DNA of 8,492 bases from Flectobacillus sp049240685. GTDB taxonomy: Bacteria; Bacteroidota; Bacteroidia; Cytophagales; Spirosomataceae. A model generated the notes under the pieces. It did not search any database. It had not been told where the DNA came from and saw only the letters and a program-made list of their open reading frames with translations. Below are positions 5,359 through 8,492 of this stretch, piece by piece (position 1 is the stretch's first letter; the number at the start of each line of letters is the position of its first letter). The stretch is taken from assembly GCF_049240685.1 (NCBI RefSeq), contig NZ_JBMLSD010000036.1, positions 1-8,492 on the forward strand, given 5' to 3'. The position numbers and the translations under genes are program-made.

Positions 5359-6637
5359 ATCCCTCTGCATTTAAGATTTTAATTAAAAGCTTATCGACTT
5401 TAGCGCCGTCCATATCAATAATTTCGAAACTCATATTTTGCCAAATAATCGTATCTCCTTGTTGTGGCAAATCTGTCAATTCATTCAAGATTAGTCCCGC
5501 TACTGTATTGAAAGAGTATTCTTGGAAATGATTCGGTAAATCAAAAAACTGTAAAAAGTCGACCAAAGGATATTGTCCATCAATTAGCCACGAGCCATCT
5601 TCTCGCTTATCTAAACGATAACCATCGTGGTCAAAATCTGATACGTTTCCTACCAAAGCTTCCAGCAAATCATTGAGCGTCACGATACCTTGGGTTTGAC
5701 CATATTCGTCAATGACAATCCCATAATGAATTTTACTATCCTTAAAACGCTGTAAAGCTTGATAAGCCGAAGCATTTTCAAGAATAAATTGTGGAGGCGA
5801 AAGATATAAGCTCAAATCAAAATCGGTTTGACTCAGAGGCAAAAACAAGTCTTTTAGGCGCACTACGCCAATAATATGGTCTTTGTCTTTTTCGTAAACA
5901 GGATATAACGAATGCAATTCTTCATGAATGACTTCTTTGATTCGGTCAGGAGAGTAACTCGCTTTCAAAAATACCACATCGTTTCGGTGCGTCATCAACG
6001 ATGATACATTTCTATCGCCCAGACTAAACACACGTCCCACAATGTCTTGTTCTATTTCATGAACCTCGCCACTTTCGGTGCCTTCTTGCACAATCGCTTT
6101 GATTTCCTCTTCGGTTACTTTACTGTCGGTAGAGGGTTTGATATTGAGAATTTTGATGAGTAAATCTGATGAAAAAGTCAAAAGCCAAACAAAAGGAGCC
6201 GTAAGCGTCGATAGCATATTCATGGGGCGAGCCACCGTTTTGGCAATAAACTCAGGATTGGTGAGTCCAATACGCTTTGGAACAAGTTCCCCAAATACCA
6301 ACGATAGATAAGTGATTAACAAAACCACTGTTGTGACCGCCAAAGTATGTTGGTAAGGAGCAAACAATTCAAATTGACCATAAAAAGCTTTTATATCATT
6401 GGTCATTTTTTCTCCCGAAAAAATACCCGTCAAAATACCAATTAGAGTAATTCCGATTTGAACTGTAGATAAAAAACGGTTGGGTTCATTGGCAATACTC
6501 AAAGCAATTTTGGCATTGCTATCTCCTTTTTTCGCAGCAGATTCGAGTCTTGCTTTTCGGGCAGAGACAAGTGCAATTTCTGACATTGAAAAAATGCCAT
6601 TAAGTAAGATTAATAAAAAAATAATGAGTAGTTCCAT
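5357..6637 (-). CDS. CNNM / HlyC-CorC family membrane protein (DUF21, CBS pair, CorC-HlyC domain)
   Basis: A 426-residue protein of the 'hemolysin family' now grouped with CNNM/CorC magnesium and divalent-cation transporters. The DUF21/CNNM membrane domain spans about residues 1-170, with hydrophobic stretches at about 1-17, 56-74, 98-117 and 140-162. It has the family signatures SMSEIALVSARKARLE (17-32) and GELVPKRIGL (116-125). An acidic linker (TEEEIKAIVQEG, 175-186) precedes a CBS pair (about 213-270 and 278-335, with HYGIVIDEYGQTQGIVTLND) and a CorC/HlyC C-terminal domain (about 345-424, ending VDKLLIKILN). The length is normal. I prefer ATG 6637 over the in-frame TTG at 6655, because homologues begin directly with the hydrophobic helix. 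Substrate and direction of transport are not shown by sequence. It lies 96 bases after the MFS gene on the same strand, and no clear promoter is seen between them. Confidence 0.93.
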   Translation of the reverse strand: MELLIIFLLILLNGIFSMSEIALVSARKARLESAAKKGDSNAKIALSIANEPNRFLSTVQIGITLIGILTGIFSGEKMTNDIKAFYGQFELFAPYQHTLAVTTVVLLITYLSLVFGELVPKRIGLTNPEFIAKTVARPMNMLSTLTAPFVWLLTFSSDLLIKILNIKPSTDSKVTEEEIKAIVQEGTESGEVHEIEQDIVGRVFSLGDRNVSSLMTHRNDVVFLKASYSPDRIKEVIHEELHSLYPVYEKDKDHIIGVVRLKDLFLPLSQTDFDLSLYLSPPQFILENASAYQALQRFKDSKIHYGIVIDEYGQTQGIVTLNDLLEALVGNVSDFDHDGYRLDKREDGSWLIDGQYPLVDFLQFFDLPNHFQEYSFNTVAGLILNELTDLPQQGDTIIWQNMSFEIIDMDGAKVDKLLIKILNAEG

Positions 6638-6733
6638 GTAATAAAAATCAATCAACAGAATGATTTGAGAGTGAATATTTGAGGTACTAAGTTAGGGATT
6701 GTGTATGACAAATACTCACACGTAAAGACAGCA

Positions 6734-7951
6734 TTAATTTGAATGTTTAATAAAATGCTTTTGTAGCAATAAAAAACCAAGCATCGAAGTCAAACATAAT
6801 CCTCCCATGACATACCAAAGTTCCGCAAAATCCCATCTTTGGATAATCTGCGCACCAATGGTAGGAGCACTGATTTGGGCAATTGAATAACACATTGAAT
6901 ATAGCGCTAAATATTGGCCTCTATTTTTTTCGTTGGCTCTATCCACGACCAACGTTTGCATGAATGGCATAGCAAACATTTCGCCAATGGTATTAAAAGC
7001 CACCGAAAACCATATAAACATGACCGCTGTGGATACATTTAGCACAAAAAACGAACAAGCCGTAAGTAACAAACCTATGGCTATCAACACAGGACGAGGT
7101 AAGCGTTTTTCGATGGTGTGAACAAATATCATTTCGGTGGTAGCAATCAACAAACCATTGAAAACCATAAAAGCACCAATTCGAGATTCAGAAAGCTTTA
7201 TGACTGTTCTGAAATATAAAGGTTCTAGCGAAAATAGTTGAAAAAATGGGATAGCATACATGATAACCAAAACCAGAAATACCCAATAATACTTATCCTT
7301 GTAAGCCGAATTGGGCAGATTACTCAGATGAGTTTCGGCAGACTTAGTGGAGGTCGTATCAAGAACTGGAGGTTTAATGAAAATTCTTAACAAGATAGCT
7401 GCTACAATACAGGTTACGCCATCGCCCCAAAACAGATAGTTGTAATCCATCTCTGCCAAAATACCGCCCATCCCGCCGCCGATAGACCACCCTAAGTTGA
7501 TAGCCAAACGATTGAGTGTGTACGAGCGCGTGCGATTTTCGGGGGTGCTATAATAGGCTATAGAAGTGCCATTGGCTGGGCGGAAGGTTTCGCCAAGTGT
7601 TGTGAAAATAAATACTCCTGCACAAATGCTGTACAAGGAGGTTAATTGCATTAAAACCAATAAAGCAATTCCCGAAAGTAATAAACTGTAAAATTGGATA
7701 GGATAAAAGCCTATTTTATCGGTTAGTCTTCCGCCTAAAAAAGTGCCAAATAACGCTCCTGTGCCATAAAACGCCATGACAATCCCTGCATCAGCAACCG
7801 AGAAATGAAGTTTTTGAGTAAGATATAAAGTTAAAAATGGCAAAACCATCGTCCCACTACGATTGACAAACATAATGGCCGACAATAACCATACTGTTTT
7901 GGGCAATCCACCAAAGGCATTTTTGTAAATATATAAAGGTTTGAAAAACAT
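6734..7951 (-). CDS. MFS transporter, DHA1/MdtH-like
   Basis: A 405-residue major facilitator protein of usual length for a 12-TM member. Motif A, GGRLTDKIGFYP (73-84), lies in the loop between TM2 and TM3. The N-terminal helix carries NRSGTMVLPFLTLYL (30-44), the arginine-containing TM1 pattern of drug:H+ antiporters of the MdtH type. ENRTRSYTLNRLAINLGWSIGG (139-160) marks TM4-TM5. A charged central loop (about 195-220) separates the two halves, and the second half repeats the pattern with EKNRGQYLALYSMCYSIAQ (341-359). The likely role is proton-driven export of a small molecule; the substrate cannot be read from the sequence. The start is ATG 7951, with a perfect -7 box upstream. It is divergent from the small gene at 8188. 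Confidence 0.9.
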   Translation of the reverse strand: MFFKPLYIYKNAFGGLPKTVWLLSAIMFVNRSGTMVLPFLTLYLTQKLHFSVADAGIVMAFYGTGALFGTFLGGRLTDKIGFYPIQFYSLLLSGIALLVLMQLTSLYSICAGVFIFTTLGETFRPANGTSIAYYSTPENRTRSYTLNRLAINLGWSIGGGMGGILAEMDYNYLFWGDGVTCIVAAILLRIFIKPPVLDTTSTKSAETHLSNLPNSAYKDKYYWVFLVLVIMYAIPFFQLFSLEPLYFRTVIKLSESRIGAFMVFNGLLIATTEMIFVHTIEKRLPRPVLIAIGLLLTACSFFVLNVSTAVMFIWFSVAFNTIGEMFAMPFMQTLVVDRANEKNRGQYLALYSMCYSIAQISAPTIGAQIIQRWDFAELWYVMGGLCLTSMLGFLLLQKHFIKHSN

Positions 7952-7984
7952 ATTTTTAGTTTGAGATTGATGCCGATTTTAGTC

Positions 7985-8008
7985 AATTGGCACCACTGCA
8001 AAATTGGC
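7985..8008. repeat. Direct repeat AATTGGC x2 in the MFS promoter region
   Basis: AATTGGC occurs at 7985-7991 and 8002-8008, 17 bases apart start to start. The second copy touches the -7 box of the MFS gene (8008-8015) and both lie around its likely start site. They could be half-sites of a regulator, but 7-base copies may arise by chance. Confidence 0.3.
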
Positions 8009-8015
8009 AAAAGTA
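8008..8015 (-). promoter_or_regulatory. Bacteroidota -7 promoter box of the MFS gene
   Basis: The minus strand reads TACTTTTG, a perfect TAnnTTTG match, about 57 bases before the ATG at 7951. I see no good TTG at the -33 distance, so the promoter may be weak or activator-dependent. Confidence 0.5.
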
Positions 8016-8035
8016 TATGAGGATTTGGTATGATT

Positions 8036-8068
8036 TTTGGGAGCTTTTTTTAAAAAAAACTATCTTTG
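8036..8068 (+). promoter_or_regulatory. Promoter P1 of the small gene at 8188 (-33 TTTG, -7 TATCTTTG)
   Basis: TTTG at 8036-8039 and TATCTTTG at 8061-8068 are separated by 21 bases, close to the Bacteroidota arrangement. The spacer contains a perfect T7A8 tract (8045-8059) that is likely to be rigid or bent. Transcription would start near 8075. Confidence 0.5.
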
Positions 8069-8109
8069 GTTAACTGTCAAGCAACAAATTTAGTAATTTT
8101 GTTGTTAAC
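8069..8109. promoter_or_regulatory. Operator-like imperfect inverted repeat over promoter P2
   Basis: GTTAAC at 8069-8074 and 8104-8109 form the outer arms, and CAACAAA (8082-8088) pairs with TTTGTTG (8098-8104) as inner arms. The right arm is continuous while the left is split by 7 bases (TGTCAAG). It covers the second -7 box and follows the first directly, so a protein bound here would block both promoters. In RNA from P1 it could instead fold as a hairpin. Confidence 0.4.
8094..8101 (+). promoter_or_regulatory. Second -7 box, promoter P2 of the small gene
   Basis: TAATTTTG matches TAnnTTTG perfectly. The nearest TTTG (8065-8068) is 25 bases upstream, longer than usual, so P2 is weaker than P1 on sequence grounds. 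It sits inside the inverted repeat 8069-8109. Confidence 0.4.
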
Positions 8110-8187
8110 TAGTTGAATAACAAATATTTCTATCCTGTTTGTACAAAAGATTGTTTTAACCACACAACCCACCAAAAGAATAGTGTT

Positions 8188-8412
8188 ATGAAAGACTCGC
8201 CAGTAATTTTAACGCCCGAATCCGTAGAAATGCTTGTTGCGAATATCGCAGAGGAATTATTGAGAGGGCAAAATACATATAAGTCTGAAACGCAAGCTGT
8301 GCGTAAAAGAATAAAGATAGGAATGTTGAAAACACTTTCTTATCAAGAAATTCTTTATACCAATAGACAAGCGTCTAAACCAGAGCCAGTGACTCAATCC
8401 GACTTAGCATAG
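8188..8412 (+). CDS. Small protein of unknown function (74 aa)
   Basis: I do not recognise this family. From ATG 8188 it encodes 74 residues: a segment typical of a helix cap and helix (LTPESVEMLVANIAEELLRG, residues 8-27), a charged stretch rich in K/R/E/Q (to about 46, TQAVRKRIKIG), a second hydrophobic segment (MLKTLSYQEILYTNR) and a polar tail. No signal peptide or membrane helix is visible. The frame is open upstream to a TTG at 8113, but those 25 residues start almost at the P2 start site and look less protein-like, so I prefer the ATG. The 'ILTPESVE..V...AEEL' opening recalls the N-terminal helix of short Bacteroidota HTH_17 proteins, but no helix-turn-helix follows, so this is only a resemblance. 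Two promoter boxes and an operator-like repeat upstream favour a real, regulated gene. Confidence 0.6.
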   Translation: MKDSPVILTPESVEMLVANIAEELLRGQNTYKSETQAVRKRIKIGMLKTLSYQEILYTNRQASKPEPVTQSDLA

Positions 8413-8419
8413 TCATTTG

Positions 8420-8435
8420 CCTTACCGCCATAAGG
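8420..8435. repeat. Short inverted repeat after the small gene
   Basis: CCTTA and TAAGG flank a 6-base loop just after the stop codon. There is no following T-run on the plus strand (GTGTAAAAAATAAG), so it is at best a weak terminator. Nothing else is seen in the last 57 bases. Confidence 0.25.
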
Positions 8436-8492
8436 TGTAAAAAATAAGCTCCTTTTATCCTTCCTGACTTTATATAATCCTTTTAAAATTTT

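Noticed and set aside
6638..6655. TTG start adding six residues to the CNNM-family protein
   Set aside because: ATG 6637 gives the normal N-terminus starting directly with the first membrane helix.
7988..8008. TTGGCAC as a possible sigma-54 promoter before the small gene
   Set aside because: GG at 7989-7990 is not followed by GC after 10 bases (bases 8001-8002 are AA), so the required spacing fails.
8113..8187. TTG start giving a 99-residue form of the small protein
   Set aside because: It would begin about five bases after the likely P2 start and add an atypical Cys/His/Asn-rich segment; the ATG at 8188 is more likely, though not certain.

Overview
The window looks like a chromosomal segment of a Bacteroidota bacterium, probably a Cytophagales/Spirosomataceae-type organism. 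The evidence is moderate-to-low GC, Bacteroidota-type -7 boxes (TAnnTTTG) before several genes, weak or absent Shine-Dalgarno sequences, a DUF4783 protein, and AT-rich short tandem repeats between genes. The genus-level guess is inference.

Layout, left to right. (1) uvrA on the minus strand fills bases 1-2819; only its last few C-terminal residues are cut off by the window edge. (2) A 300-base spacer holds a purine-rich repeat, a GTGATTGAGTG-type repeat and a long hairpin that is the likely terminator of the next gene. (3) A PyrR-like phosphoribosyltransferase lies on the minus strand (3120-3626). (4) A divergent regulatory region of about 210 bases carries a good sigma-54-type -24/-12 match, a perfect 13-base palindrome inside it, and a perfect 8-bp leader hairpin. 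(5) A small exported DUF4783 protein (3841-4245, +) ends at its own intrinsic terminator. (6) A two-TM YcxB-like membrane protein (4437-4988, +) has a perfect -7 box. (7) A convergent spacer contains a second, degenerate copy of the hairpin repeat, a strong bidirectional terminator, and an 8-bp tandem repeat interrupted by exactly 100 N. (8) A CNNM/HlyC-CorC family membrane protein (5357-6637, -) follows. (9) An MFS transporter (6734-7951, -) lies upstream of it on the same strand. (10) A second divergent promoter region has two tandem -7 boxes and an operator-like inverted repeat. (11) A small unrecognised protein (8188-8412, +) closes the window.

The genes do not form an obvious pathway. 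They are mostly single-gene transcription units (DNA repair, nucleotide salvage or regulation, envelope and transport functions). The only plausible co-transcribed pair is the MFS transporter and the CNNM protein, 96 bases apart.

I found no CRISPR array, RNA gene, transposase, or recognisable defence or biosynthetic cluster. The most interesting material is non-coding: the sigma-54-like control region before the DUF4783 gene, and the composite intergenic repeat that appears to supply a terminator. I do not think the window contains a clearly new multi-gene system.
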